A stretch of DNA of 64,000 nucleotides from Paracoccus versutus (GTDB lineage: Bacteria > Pseudomonadota > Alphaproteobacteria > Rhodobacterales > Rhodobacteraceae). The position numbers and the translations under genes were made by a program. Positions 1-8,301 of this stretch are shown here, piece by piece; position 1 is the first letter of the stretch; each line of letters opens with the position of its first letter. The notes beneath the pieces are model-generated. The model saw only the letters and a program-made list of their open reading frames with translations. It had not been told where the DNA came from and ran no database searches. Where the stretch lies: contig NZ_JRKO01000019.1 of assembly GCF_000763885.1 (NCBI RefSeq), positions 1 through 64,000 on the forward strand, in the 5' to 3' direction.

Positions 1-1
1 T

Positions 2-153
2 TCGCGATGGGGGGCCGCTCCGCGGGGGGGGGCTTTTTTCCTTGCCGGGGGGGTGGTGGCCGCGGGGGTGCTTGCCGGGCGCGGCTGCCGGGGCTCTGCC
101 CCGGACCCCGGGATATTGGGGCACGAAAGAAGCAGCGCACGCCGCGCCGGGCG
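2..153. repeat. 152-bp direct repeat, copy A
   Basis: This stretch matches 25184-25335 without gaps and with about six mismatches, mostly in G runs. It contains a GGGGC-TCT-GCCCC hairpin followed by a CCCCGGGATATTGG tract, which resembles the dispersed elements at 2016-2057 and 52365-52432. The second copy lies just downstream of tuf, so copy A may be the 3' flank of another tuf gene left of the window. The rest of 1-231 holds no gene that I can support. Confidence 0.85.
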
Positions 154-231
154 GGAGAGCGGCGCGGGAAAAAGAGCGGAGAGGGGGGGGGGTCATGCTA
201 TCCTTGCGCCAGCAGGCAAAGGGAGAGGACG

Positions 232-1122
232 ATGACCGAACGCAGGAAGGCTTCCGATTTCCATCCCCGCATCCTCGAGATCTTCGACGGCTACGTGCAT
301 GGCCGAATCAGCAAGCGGGATTTCATGGTGCAGGCGGCGCAATTCGCCACCGCCGGGATGAGCGCCGCCGCGATCTTCGAGGCGCTGCGGCCGGATTACG
401 CCCTGGCCCAGCAGGTGCCGCCCGACGATCCCGCCATCGCGACCCAGACCGCGAGCTATGACAGCCCCGCGGGCAATGGCCGCATCAGCGGGCTGATGGC
501 GCGGCCGGCCGGGGCGCAGGGCAAGCTTCCGGCCGTGCTGGTGGTGCATGAAAACCGTGGGCTGAACCCCTATATCGAGGATGTCGTGCGCCGGCTCGGC
601 AAGGCGGGCTACCTGGCCTTCGGGCCGGACGGGCTGAGCCCGCTTGGCGGCTATCCCGGCAATGACGACCAGGGGCGCGAGATGCAGGCCAGCCTCGACC
701 CGGTGAAGCTGATGGAGGATTTCTTCGCCGTCCACGAATTCCTGCGCGACCATGCCGATTCGACCGGCAAGGTGGGCGCAGTCGGCTTCTGCTATGGCGG
801 CGGGGTCTGCAACGCGCTGGCGGTGGCCTATCCCGAACTGGCCGCCTCGGTGCCCTTCTACGGCCGCCAGCCCCGGCCCGAGGAGGTGGCGCAGATCCAG
901 GCGCCGCTGATGCTGCATTACGCCGGGAACGACGAGCGCGTGAACGCGGGCTGGCCCGCCTACGAGGCGGCGCTGAAGGAGCAGGGCAAGGAATACCAGG
1001 CCTTCTTCTATCCCGGCACCCAGCACGGTTTCCACAACGACACCACGCCGCGCTACGACGAGGCGGCGTCGGAGCTTGCCTGGCAGCGGACGCTGGACTT
1101 CTTCGCCGAAAAGCTCTCCTGA
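232..1122 (+). CDS. Dienelactone hydrolase family protein (YghX-like)
   Basis: This 296-residue alpha/beta hydrolase belongs to the dienelactone hydrolase family, whose members open lactone or ester bonds; the substrate here is unknown. The nucleophile elbow GFCYGG places the catalytic Cys at residue 187, with Asp234 (AGNDER) and His265 (TQHGFH) completing a Cys-Asp-His triad. The N-terminus carries a Tat-like SKRDFM motif near residue 24 followed by an Ala-rich stretch and ALAQ, which suggests export or a remnant export signal as in YghX-type members. I chose the ATG at 232 because GGGAGAGG lies just upstream; a longer in-frame reading runs into the repeat and has no start signal. A VOC gene follows 51 bp downstream. 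Confidence 0.85.
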   Translation: MTERRKASDFHPRILEIFDGYVHGRISKRDFMVQAAQFATAGMSAAAIFEALRPDYALAQQVPPDDPAIATQTASYDSPAGNGRISGLMARPAGAQGKLPAVLVVHENRGLNPYIEDVVRRLGKAGYLAFGPDGLSPLGGYPGNDDQGREMQASLDPVKLMEDFFAVHEFLRDHADSTGKVGAVGFCYGGGVCNALAVAYPELAASVPFYGRQPRPEEVAQIQAPLMLHYAGNDERVNAGWPAYEAALKEQGKEYQAFFYPGTQHGFHNDTTPRYDEAASELAWQRTLDFFAEKLS

Positions 1123-1173
1123 CGCGAATTGTCAGCAGGGCGGGGCGATCCTTGCCGGGAAAGGAGATTTCGC

Positions 1174-1566
1174 ATGATCGACCATATCGGATTTCCCGTC
1201 TCGGACCTTGCCCGCTCGCGCGCCTTCTACGACCGGGCGCTGGCGCCCCTGGGGATCGAGCTGCTGATGGAGGTAACCGAGGAGATGACCGGCGGCCATG
1301 GCGCGCATCTGGGCTATGGCCTCGCGGGCAAGCCGTTCTTCTGGATCGGCAGCGGCCGGCCCGCGGGTCCGGGCACCCATGTCGCCTTTGCCGCGCCCGA
1401 CCGCGCCACGGTCGACGCCTTCCATGCTGCCGCGCTGGCCGCGGGCGGGCAGGACAACGGCGCGCCGGGGCTGCGGCCGGAATATCATCCGGGCTATTAC
1501 GGCGCCTTCGTCCTCGACCCCGACGGCAACAATGTCGAGGCCGTCCACCACGGAGAACCGGCATGA
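1174..1566 (+). CDS. VOC family (glyoxalase/bleomycin resistance fold) protein
   Basis: This is a small 130-residue protein of the vicinal oxygen chelate fold. It opens with IDHIGFPVSD, the usual first strand with a metal-ligand His at position 4, and ends with a LDPDGNNVE segment typical of the family's last strand and Glu ligand. VOC members include glyoxalases, dioxygenases and antibiotic-binding proteins, and nothing here fixes the substrate. The start is set by AAGGAG at 1161-1166. Its stop overlaps the start of the next gene in ATGA, so the two are probably translated together. Confidence 0.85.
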   Translation: MIDHIGFPVSDLARSRAFYDRALAPLGIELLMEVTEEMTGGHGAHLGYGLAGKPFFWIGSGRPAGPGTHVAFAAPDRATVDAFHAAALAAGGQDNGAPGLRPEYHPGYYGAFVLDPDGNNVEAVHHGEPA

Positions 1567-1976
1567 CCCTCTATCGCGGATCCTGCTTCTGCGGCGCCGT
1601 CCGCTTCGAGGCCGAGGGCGAGCTGTCGCAGGGCACCATGCGCTGCAATTGCAGCTTCTGCCGCAAGATGCGCTATTGGGAGATGCGCCTGCCCGACCCG
1701 GAGCGCTTCCGCATCACCCATGGCGCGGGCATGCTGGCCGAGACCCCGCGCCGGCAGCAGGACGGGGTGGACATGCACCACATGTTCTGCGCCCGTTGCG
1801 GTACGCGGCTGTGGACCGAGGGCAACCTGGAAGAGATGGGCGGTCGCTTCGTCCAGGTCTGCGTCGGCGCCCTGGACGACGTGCCCGAGGCCGAGCTGAT
1901 CGCCGCGCCGGTGTTCTATGCCGACGGGGCGCATGACGCCTGGTGGAATCCCGCGCCCGAGACGCGGCACCTGTGA
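1563..1976 (+). CDS. GFA family zinc-binding protein
   Basis: This 137-residue protein is of the GFA (glutathione-dependent formaldehyde-activating, DUF636) family. Zinc-ligand cysteines are visible as CFCGAV near residue 8, CNCSFC near residue 28, and CARCG near residue 78. Members bind two zinc ions; some act on glutathione adducts, but for many the reaction is unproven. The start ATG overlaps the VOC stop by 4 nt, so it is likely translationally coupled. Pairing of a VOC and a GFA gene is compatible with detoxification of small aldehydes, but that is inference. A GC-rich hairpin element follows the gene. Confidence 0.85.
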   Translation: MTLYRGSCFCGAVRFEAEGELSQGTMRCNCSFCRKMRYWEMRLPDPERFRITHGAGMLAETPRRQQDGVDMHHMFCARCGTRLWTEGNLEEMGGRFVQVCVGALDDVPEAELIAAPVFYADGAHDAWWNPAPETRHL

Positions 1977-2015
1977 CCGCAGGCCGCGCGCCGCATGCGC
2001 CTTCTCCGTTTTCCA

Positions 2016-2057
2016 AATACTCCGGGGGAGCCCCGCAGGGGCGGGGGCAGAGCCCCC
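2016..2057. repeat. Dispersed REP-like element (AAATACTCCGG plus two hairpins)
   Basis: After the GFA gene there is an AAATACTCCGG tract and two small perfect hairpins: GCCCC-GCA-GGGGC (2030-2042) and GGGGGC-AGA-GCCCCC (2043-2057). Read on the other strand it matches the core of the repeats at 2-153 and 25184-25335, and a diverged form follows bztD. It probably acts as a transcript 3' structure, though it has no clear U run. Confidence 0.6.
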
Positions 2058-2188
2058 GATCGCAGGCGTCGCGCCCCCGGTTGCCTCGGCGGCGAAATCC
2101 GGCTATGGTGCCCGCCGCAACAGGGGAGAACGGTGTCATGGACAACTCGCAGATCTGACCTTTCACGGACGGATTGAAGAGAATTCCC

Positions 2189-2842
2189 ATGACGGCTGAC
2201 TTCCTTGATGCGGCTTTGCCCCATCCCATGCGCTTTCCCGACGGCACCCTGAACCGGGGGCTGGTGCATCTGAACCGGGTGATCGACCATCCGAATATCG
2301 AGATCGGCGATTTCACCTATGCCAGCAGCTTCGACCCGCCGCAGGACTGGGCGGCGCGGCTGGCGCCCTATACCTATGCCGGCGCGCCCGAGCGGCTGGT
2401 GATCGGGCGGTTCTGCCAGATCGCCGACCGGGCGCGGATCGTCACCGCCTCGGCCAATCATCCGATGGCCGGGATCTCGACCTATCCCTTTGCGATCTTC
2501 GATCACGCGCGGGTGGGCGACTATATCGACCAGATCAGCGGCCTGCCGGATACGGTGATCGGCCATGACGTCTGGATCGGCGACGGCGCCATCATCCTGC
2601 CCGGCGCGCGGATCGGCAGCGGCGTCATCATCGGCGCAGGCGCCGTGGTCGGCGGCGTGGTGCCGGATTACGCCGTGGTCGCGGGCAACCCGGCCCGTGT
2701 CATGCGGATGCGCTTTGACGATGCCACCATCGCCCGGCTCATGGCGTTGCAATGGTGGCACTGGCCCGTGGCGCGGATCGCCCGCGCCACCGCCGCGCTG
2801 GCCCGTGCCGATGTCGCGGCGCTTGAGGAACTGGCCGCCTGA
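2189..2842 (+). CDS. CatB-related hexapeptide O-acetyltransferase
   Basis: This 217-residue protein is of the xenobiotic/CatB-like acyltransferase group with a left-handed beta-helix. Hexapeptide repeats are visible in GHDVWIGDGAIILPGARIGSG and on through residue 165, and the His of ASANHPM near residue 92 fits the family's catalytic His. These enzymes transfer acetyl from acetyl-CoA to a hydroxyl; the acceptor can be a sugar, a drug or a metabolite and cannot be told here. I prefer the ATG at 2189 with GAAGAG upstream over an in-frame TTG at 2174. It is a single gene between the GFA gene and an ABC exporter. Confidence 0.8.
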   Translation: MTADFLDAALPHPMRFPDGTLNRGLVHLNRVIDHPNIEIGDFTYASSFDPPQDWAARLAPYTYAGAPERLVIGRFCQIADRARIVTASANHPMAGISTYPFAIFDHARVGDYIDQISGLPDTVIGHDVWIGDGAIILPGARIGSGVIIGAGAVVGGVVPDYAVVAGNPARVMRMRFDDATIARLMALQWWHWPVARIARATAALARADVAALEELAA

Positions 2843-2899
2843 GGCGGTGCGACGAAACGAACCGGGCAAGGGCCCGGCCTGATACGAATGAGGTCTGTC

Positions 2900-4741
2900 A
2901 TGTTCAGCTGGTTCGAGCGCCGGCTTGATCCCTATCCCGCCGATCCGCCGCGGATGCCGCCGCAGGGGCTGTGGCGGTTCATCCTGCATTTCTCGCGCGG
3001 GGCCGAGGGCTACATGCTGTCGATGGCCGCCTGCTCGGCCCTGATCGCCGTGGCCGAGGTGGTGCTGTTCGGCTATCTGGGCGAGCTGGTGAACCGGCTG
3101 GCCGCGGCCGACCGCGAGAATTTCTGGGCGCTCGAGGGCAATCGCCTGATCCTGATGGGCGCCATCCTGGTGATCGGCCTGCCGTTGCTGCAGGTTCTGT
3201 TCTCGCTGCTCATGCACCAGACGCTGATGGGGAATTTCCCGCAGCGCATCCGCTGGCAGGCGCATCGCTACCTGCTGCGCCAGTCGATGAGCTATTTCCA
3301 GGACGAGTTCGCCGGCCGCATCGCCACCAAGCTGATGCAGACCGCGCTGGCCGTGCGCGAAGTCGCCATGAAGTTCATGGACGTGCTGACCTATGTCTGC
3401 GTCTATTTCATCGGCGCGCTGGTGCTGGCGGCCTCGACCGACGGCTGGCTGGCGCTGCCCTTCGTCGGCTGGGGCGTGTTTTACGGGCTCTTGCTGTGGT
3501 GGCTGATCCCGCGCATCGGCCGCATCAGCGAGGCGCAGGCCGATGCCCGCGCGGTGATGACCGGCCGGGTGGTGGACAGCTATACCAATATCTCGACGGT
3601 CAAGCTGTTCTCGCATTCCTCGCGCGAGGAAGCCTATGTCCGCGAAAGCATGGACGGCTTTTTGCAGACCGTGCACGGGCAGATGCGGCTGGCCTCGATC
3701 CAGAACATCCTGCTGTCGACGCTGAACTCGGGCCTGGTCTTTGCCGTCACGGCGCTGGGGCTGTGGCTGTGGACCCATGGCCAGATCGACGTGGGCGCGG
3801 TGGCCGTCGCGATCCCGCTGGCGCTGCGGCTGGGCAACATGTCGCATTGGATCATGTGGGAATTCGCGACGCTCTTCGAGAATATCGGCACGGTGCGCGA
3901 CGGCATCGGCTCGCTGTCCTTGCCGCGCATGGTGACGGATGCGCGCGGCGCCCGGCCGCTGGCGGTGCCCGAGGGCCGGGTCGAATTCGACCGCGTCACC
4001 TTCCGCTATGGCGAGGTGGCGCGGCCCGGCCGCGGCGCGGTGCTGGACGACCTGAGCCTGACCATCGCGCCGGGCGAGCGGATCGGGCTGGTCGGGCGCT
4101 CGGGCGCGGGCAAGTCGACGCTGGTGAACCTGATGCTGCGGTTTCACGACCTGGAATCGGGCCGTATCCTGATCGACGGCCAGGACATCGCGCAGGTCAC
4201 GCAGGAATCCCTGCGCGCGGCCATCGGCGTGGTGACGCAGGACACCTCGCTGCTGCACCGCTCGATCCGCGACAATATCGCCTATGGCCGCCCGGATGCC
4301 TCCGAGGCCGAGATCCTGCGCGCGGCCGAACTGGCCGAGGCGGATTTCATCGCCACCCTGACCGATTCGCAGGGCAGGCGCGGGCTGGAGGCGCATGTGG
4401 GCGAGCGCGGGGTCAAGCTGTCGGGCGGCCAGCGCCAGCGCATCGCCATCGCGCGGGTGCTGCTGAAGGACGCGCCGATCCTGGTGCTGGACGAGGCGAC
4501 CTCGGCGCTGGACAGCGAGGTCGAGGCGGCGATCCAGTCGCAGCTCGACATGCTGATGCAGGGCAAGACGGTGATCGCCATCGCGCATAGGCTGTCCACC
4601 ATCGCGCGCATGGACCGGCTGGTGGTGATGGAGCAGGGCCGCATCGTCGAGCAGGGCACGCATGAGGCGCTGCTGGCGCGCGGCGGCATCTATGCCGGCC
4701 TCTGGGCGCGGCAATCGGGCGGGTTTCTTGAGGCCGAGTGA
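2900..4741 (+). CDS. ABC exporter, fused membrane and ATPase domains
   Basis: This 613-residue half-transporter has about six membrane segments (roughly residues 20-320) followed by a nucleotide-binding domain. The Walker A GRSGAGKST lies near residue 400, the signature LSGGQ near 506, the Walker B ILVLDEATSALD near 527, and an AHR switch His follows. Proteins of this shape work as dimers in the inner membrane to export lipids, peptides or drugs; the substrate is unknown. I chose the ATG at 2900 (MFSWFE) because the family usually begins so and AGG precedes it; an in-frame ATG at 2888 has a poorer site. It stands alone between the acetyltransferase and tRNA-Trp. Confidence 0.9.
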   Translation: MFSWFERRLDPYPADPPRMPPQGLWRFILHFSRGAEGYMLSMAACSALIAVAEVVLFGYLGELVNRLAAADRENFWALEGNRLILMGAILVIGLPLLQVLFSLLMHQTLMGNFPQRIRWQAHRYLLRQSMSYFQDEFAGRIATKLMQTALAVREVAMKFMDVLTYVCVYFIGALVLAASTDGWLALPFVGWGVFYGLLLWWLIPRIGRISEAQADARAVMTGRVVDSYTNISTVKLFSHSSREEAYVRESMDGFLQTVHGQMRLASIQNILLSTLNSGLVFAVTALGLWLWTHGQIDVGAVAVAIPLALRLGNMSHWIMWEFATLFENIGTVRDGIGSLSLPRMVTDARGARPLAVPEGRVEFDRVTFRYGEVARPGRGAVLDDLSLTIAPGERIGLVGRSGAGKSTLVNLMLRFHDLESGRILIDGQDIAQVTQESLRAAIGVVTQDTSLLHRSIRDNIAYGRPDASEAEILRAAELAEADFIATLTDSQGRRGLEAHVGERGVKLSGGQRQRIAIARVLLKDAPILVLDEATSALDSEVEAAIQSQLDMLMQGKTVIAIAHRLSTIARMDRLVVMEQGRIVEQGTHEALLARGGIYAGLWARQSGGFLEAE

Positions 4742-4750
4742 TCTTCCCTC

Positions 4751-4779
4751 TTGAACCGCGCCCTCACCTGCCGTAATCA
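4751..4779 (+). promoter_or_regulatory. Candidate sigma-70 promoter for tRNA-Trp
   Basis: TTGAAC (4751-4756) and TAATCA (4774-4779) are separated by exactly 17 bp. Transcription would start a few bases before the tRNA at 4792, as expected for a stable RNA. Confidence 0.5.
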
Positions 4780-4791
4780 GACGCGCGGCTT

Positions 4792-4867
4792 AGGGGTTTA
4801 GCTCAGTTGGTAGAGCATCGGTCTCCAAAACCGAGGGTCGTGGGTTCGAGTCCCCCAACCCCTGCCA
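4792..4867 (+). tRNA. tRNA-Trp (anticodon CCA)
   Basis: A 76-nt cloverleaf can be folded: acceptor AGGGGTT pairs with AACCCCT, the D arm is GCTCAGTTGGTAGAGC, and the anticodon loop CTCCAAA carries CCA at 4825-4827. The TTCGAGT T-loop is present and the 3' CCA is encoded. The second T-stem pair appears to be a U-C mismatch. tRNA-Trp upstream of secE-nusG is the usual order in related bacteria, where tuf often sits just before it; here tuf is absent from that place. Confidence 0.95.
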
Positions 4868-4916
4868 GCCGCCTTCCGTGTCATGCCGCGTGCCTTCCGA
4901 TCCCTGCCGAGATCCC

Positions 4917-5792
4917 ATGGCGCTGAGCATACATCTGGGGGCGCACAAGACCGCCTCGACCCATCTGCAATTTTCCCTGCGCCAGGTGCGCGACCGGCTG
5001 CTTTGCGCCGGGCTGGCCTATGTCGATCCGGCCATGCTGCGCGGCCGGCCGCTGTCGCTGTCCGCGGTCCTGGCCCAGGGCATCGGCGGCCGGGACCAGG
5101 AATCCGCCCGGCAGATGCTGCTGGACATGCGGCAGGGCTGCCGCGATCTGCTGATCTCGGAAGAGAACATCCTGGGCATGACCCATCGCAGCCGGCTGTT
5201 TTCCCGGCGCGGCGAGATCTATCCCCGCGCGGCACAGCGGCTGCGGCATGTCATCGCGCTGGCGGGCGGCGGGCCTGCGGTGGTGTATCTGTCGCTGCGC
5301 GATCCGGCCTCCTTCATCGTCTCGGCCTTTGCGCTCCAGGTCGCCGGCGGCAAGGAGATCGACATCGCCGCCTATCTGGGCGACCGCGATCCGGCCCGTT
5401 CGGCCTGGGCGGGGCTGGTCGGGCGGCTGGCGGCGGTCGAGGGCGTCTCGCGCATCGTGCTGTGGCGCTACGAGGATTATCCCGCGCTGCGTCTGCGGCT
5501 GCTTGAACGGCTGCTGCCCGCCGGCCTTGCCGCCGAGGTGCCCGACCCGCCGCCCGCCAACGTCAGCCTGACCCAGGCCGGCTATGACTGGCTGCTGCGC
5601 CGCGCCGCATCGGGCGAGGGCGTCGACCAGTGCACCTTGGCGCGACGTGCGCGCGAGCGGTTCCAGCCCGCCTCGGGCCATGCCCGGCTGCGCCTGCTGG
5701 ATGACGAGACCCATGCCCGCTCGGCCCGCAACTATGCGCAGGACATCGCCGCCCTGCGCGCCATGCCGGGGGTCGAGTTCCTGGAGCCGTGA
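4917..5792 (+). CDS. Sulfotransferase-like P-loop protein
   Basis: This 291-residue protein begins SIHLGAHKTASTHLQ, the pattern of the 5'-phosphosulfate-binding loop of sulfotransferase-like proteins that bind PAPS. A second typical block, YLSLRDPASF, lies near residue 125 and matches the region that carries a conserved Arg and Ser for the 3'-phosphate. The role would be sulfate transfer to a carbohydrate or other acceptor, but no acceptor is indicated. The ATG at 4917 places the loop right at the N-terminus as usual; a longer start at 4878 is possible. It lies between tRNA-Trp and secE, an unusual guest in this conserved neighbourhood. Confidence 0.7.
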   Translation: MALSIHLGAHKTASTHLQFSLRQVRDRLLCAGLAYVDPAMLRGRPLSLSAVLAQGIGGRDQESARQMLLDMRQGCRDLLISEENILGMTHRSRLFSRRGEIYPRAAQRLRHVIALAGGGPAVVYLSLRDPASFIVSAFALQVAGGKEIDIAAYLGDRDPARSAWAGLVGRLAAVEGVSRIVLWRYEDYPALRLRLLERLLPAGLAAEVPDPPPANVSLTQAGYDWLLRRAASGEGVDQCTLARRARERFQPASGHARLRLLDDETHARSARNYAQDIAALRAMPGVEFLEP

Positions 5793-5814
5793 TCGCCGCC
5801 GCTCAGATCGGCGC

Positions 5815-5843
5815 TTGAAATGCCGGCCGGCGCAGGCTATCTG
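5815..5843 (+). promoter_or_regulatory. Candidate secE-nusG promoter
   Basis: TTGAAA (5815-5820) and TATCTG (5838-5843) are spaced by 17 bp, 28 bp upstream of the secE start. This would drive secE-nusG independently of the sulfotransferase-like gene. Confidence 0.55.
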
Positions 5844-5870
5844 ACCCGCTGCAAGACCGAAGGAAAACCC

Positions 5871-6065
5871 ATGGCCAATCCCGTCCAGTTCATCAGCCAG
5901 GTCCGCGCCGAGCTTGGCAAGATCACCTGGCCCACCCGCCGCGAGGTGGTGACGACCACGATCATGGTCTTCATCATGGCGACGCTGGCCTCGATCTTCT
6001 TCTTCCTCGTCGACCTGCTGATCAAGACCGGCCTTTCGGTCGTCATCAACCTGGTCGGCAGCTGA
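5871..6065 (+). CDS. secE: Preprotein translocase subunit SecE
   Basis: SecE is a 64-residue inner-membrane protein that clamps SecY in the protein-export channel. The sequence has the short form common in alphaproteobacteria: an amphipathic stretch with the conserved KITWPTRREV, then a single membrane segment (roughly residues 25-58). AAGGA precedes the ATG at 5871. secE followed by nusG is the standard order; a gap of 195 bp without a clear gene separates them. Confidence 0.95.
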   Translation: MANPVQFISQVRAELGKITWPTRREVVTTTIMVFIMATLASIFFFLVDLLIKTGLSVVINLVGS

Positions 6066-6260
6066 GGGCTTGCATTGAAGGGCAGGGGGCGTTATGTCCG
6101 CCCGACCTGCCCGTGATACGGCGTGCATCGATTCGGTCGTGCGCGCCGATTTCAATTTGGCCGGCGCCTGCGGCGATTGCCAAGGGATAGGCCGGGGCGG
6201 ACAAGGAATTCAATGGGTTGGCCTTGGCTCGCCCGGAAGGAAACAGGGGTCGATCGAGAC

Positions 6261-6800
6261 ATGGCAAAGCGTTGGTATTCGGTCAGCGTCCTGTCGAACT
6301 TTGAAAAGAAGGTCGCCGAGGCGATTCGCCAGGCCGTGGTCGAGAAGGGCCTCGAGGACGAGATCGACGAAGTGCTGGTCCCGACCGAGGAAGTGATCGA
6401 GATCCGCCGCGGCAAGAAGGTCACGTCCGAGCGCCGCTTCATGCCCGGTTATGTGCTGGTGCGCATGGAGCTGTCGGACAAGACCTATCACCTGGTGAAC
6501 TCGATCAACCGCGTCACCGGCTTCCTGGGCGCGCAGGGCAAGCCGATGCCGATGCGCGACGACGAGGTGAACGCGATCCTGCATCGCACCGGCGAGGGCG
6601 GGGCCGAGGTGGCGCCGCGCAACCTGATCCGGTTCGACGTGGGCGAAAAGGTGAACGTGACCGACGGGCCCTTCGAGGGCTTCTCGGGCATGGTCGAGGA
6701 AGTGGACGAGGCCGCGAACCGTATCAAGGTCACGGTGTCCATCTTCGGCCGCCCGACCCCGGTCGAGCTGGAATTCACGCAGGTCTCCAAGACCGCGTGA
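6261..6800 (+). CDS. nusG: Transcription termination/antitermination factor NusG
   Basis: NusG (179 residues) binds RNA polymerase and links it to Rho and to the ribosome through S10. The N-terminal NGN domain starts KRWYSVSVLSNFEKKV and includes RRFMPGYVLV; the C-terminal KOW domain is marked by VTDGPFEGFSGMVEEV near residue 135. The length is usual. The ATG at 6261 gives the family N-terminus, although the ribosome-binding site is weak (GAG shortly upstream). The ribosomal protein genes rplK and rplA follow. Confidence 0.97.
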   Translation: MAKRWYSVSVLSNFEKKVAEAIRQAVVEKGLEDEIDEVLVPTEEVIEIRRGKKVTSERRFMPGYVLVRMELSDKTYHLVNSINRVTGFLGAQGKPMPMRDDEVNAILHRTGEGGAEVAPRNLIRFDVGEKVNVTDGPFEGFSGMVEEVDEAANRIKVTVSIFGRPTPVELEFTQVSKTA

Positions 6801-6888
6801 TCGTCTGCGGGAGGCGCCGGCCCTTCGGGGCCCAGCCGCACCGCTAAGTCGGCCCCTTTTCGGGGCGTGATGATAAGGAGAGGGCCAG

Positions 6889-7341
6889 ATGGCCAAGAAA
6901 GTTGTCGGCAGCCTCAAGCTGCAAATCAAGGCGGGTCAGGCGAACCCGTCCCCGCCCGTCGGCCCGGCCCTGGGTCAGCGCGGCATCAACATCATGGAAT
7001 TCTGCAAGGCGTTCAACGCGCGCACGCAGGAGATGGAGCAGGGCTCGCCTGTTCCGGTCGTGATCACCTATTACGCCGACAAGTCCTTTACCTTCGAGAC
7101 CAAGACGCCCCCGGCCTCGTTCCTGCTGAAGAAGGCCGCCGGCCTGAAGCCGCAGGGCAAGCGCAACCGGGCCAAGGGTTCGGAAAAGCCCGGCCGCCAG
7201 GTCGCCGGCACCGTGACCGTCAAGCAGGTCCGCGAGATCGCCGAAGCCAAGATGAAGGATCTGTCCGCGAACGACGTGGAAGCCGCGATGCAGATCATCC
7301 TGGGCTCGGCGCGTTCGATCGGCATCGAGGTGAAAGGCTAA
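6889..7341 (+). CDS. rplK: 50S ribosomal protein L11
   Basis: L11 (150 residues) sits at the GTPase centre of the large subunit and binds 23S rRNA near EF-G. The family start [13 protein letters not shown], the proline-rich [13 protein letters not shown] hinge and the C-terminal MGSARS-type end (here [14 protein letters not shown]) are all present. AAGGAGAGG precedes the ATG. A small GCCCC-TTTTC-GGGGC hairpin lies in the 88-bp leader at 6852-6866. rplA follows after 3 bp; in other bacteria L1 represses this pair through the mRNA leader. Confidence 0.98.
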   Translation: MAKKVVGSLKLQIKAGQANPSPPVGPALGQRGINIMEFCKAFNARTQEMEQGSPVPVVITYYADKSFTFETKTPPASFLLKKAAGLKPQGKRNRAKGSEKPGRQVAGTVTVKQVREIAEAKMKDLSANDVEAAMQIILGSARSIGIEVKG

Positions 7342-7344
7342 GCC

Positions 7345-8043
7345 ATGGCTAAACTGTCGAAAAAACAAGCCGCCGCCCGCGCCGCCTTTGCCGGCAAGGC
7401 CAACCTCGCTGTCGAGGAAGCCGTCAAGCTGGTCAAGGAGAACGCCAGCGCGAAATTCGACGAGACCGTCGAGATCGCGATGAACCTGGGCGTCGATCCC
7501 CGCCATGCCGACCAGATGGTCCGCGGCGTCGTGACCCTGCCCAACGGCACCGGCAAGGACGTGCGCGTCGCCGTCTTCGCCCGCGGCCCCAAGGCTGACG
7601 AGGCGAAGGCCGCCGGTGCCGAGATCGTCGGTGCGGAAGACCTGATGGAGACGATCCAGTCGGGCAAGATCGAGTTCGATCGCTGCATCGCCACCCCGGA
7701 CATGATGCCGCTGGTCGGTCGTCTGGGCAAGATCCTGGGCCCGCGCAACCTGATGCCGAACCCCAAGGTCGGCACGGTGACAATGGACGTGAAGGGTGCC
7801 GTCGAGGCTGCCAAGGGCGGCGAGGTCCAGTTCAAGGCCGAGAAGGCGGGCGTGGTCCATGCCGGCGTCGGCAAGGCCTCGTTCGACGCCGAGAAGCTGG
7901 CCGAGAACATCCGCGCCTTCGTGGATGCGGTGAACCGGGCCAAGCCCTCGGGCGCCAAGGGCACCTATGTCAAGAAGGTCTCGATCAGCTCGACCATGGG
8001 TCCGGGCGTGTCGCTGGACCTGGCATCGACCGCCGCGCAGTAA
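7345..8043 (+). CDS. rplA: 50S ribosomal protein L1
   Basis: L1 (232 residues) binds 23S rRNA at the mobile stalk near the E site and commonly represses its own L11 operon. The diagnostic central segment [17 protein letters not shown] is present near residues 127-143, as is the C-terminal [11 protein letters not shown]. It is three bases downstream of rplK and shares its transcript. The 258 bp after it carry the L10 leader rather than a gene. Confidence 0.98.
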   Translation: MAKLSKKQAAARAAFAGKANLAVEEAVKLVKENASAKFDETVEIAMNLGVDPRHADQMVRGVVTLPNGTGKDVRVAVFARGPKADEAKAAGAEIVGAEDLMETIQSGKIEFDRCIATPDMMPLVGRLGKILGPRNLMPNPKVGTVTMDVKGAVEAAKGGEVQFKAEKAGVVHAGVGKASFDAEKLAENIRAFVDAVNRAKPSGAKGTYVKKVSISSTMGPGVSLDLASTAAQ

Positions 8044-8301
8044 CGCGGCAGGAATTTCGCCGGCTTCCTTCAACAGGGTGCCGGCGGATGGCGGGGCAGC
8101 GATGCCCCGTCCTGTCCGAGACGGAGGGTGCGGGACGCGATCTTTGATCCGGGCCGCTTAATCGTCCTTCCTGAGATGGGATCAAGACCATTTTCCGGGC
8201 CTCGCTCCGGGTGATCTTGGGACCGTCACGGACCCTCCAGTCGCTGTTCGGGCGGCTGGAAAGTGAGAGCCGGGGGGAAACCCCCAACTTGGAGTGAAAC
8301 C
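8044..8301 (+). promoter_or_regulatory. Probable L10 (rplJL) leader region
   Basis: No gene is apparent between rplA and rplJ. The region holds an inverted repeat TTGATCC/GGATCAA (8143-8149, 8078+100 to 8184), a stem TCCAGTCGC/GCGGCTGGA (8236-8260, one G-U) followed by AAAGTGAGAGCC, and a GGGGG-AAA-type hairpin just before the ribosome-binding site TTGGAG. By analogy with other bacteria, the L10-L7/L12 complex would bind here to control its own translation. The assignment rests on position and foldability only. Confidence 0.55.

Noticed and set aside
1916-4714. A long minus-strand frame across the acetyltransferase and ABC exporter
   Set aside because: It is a shadow of two well-supported plus-strand genes and shows no motif.
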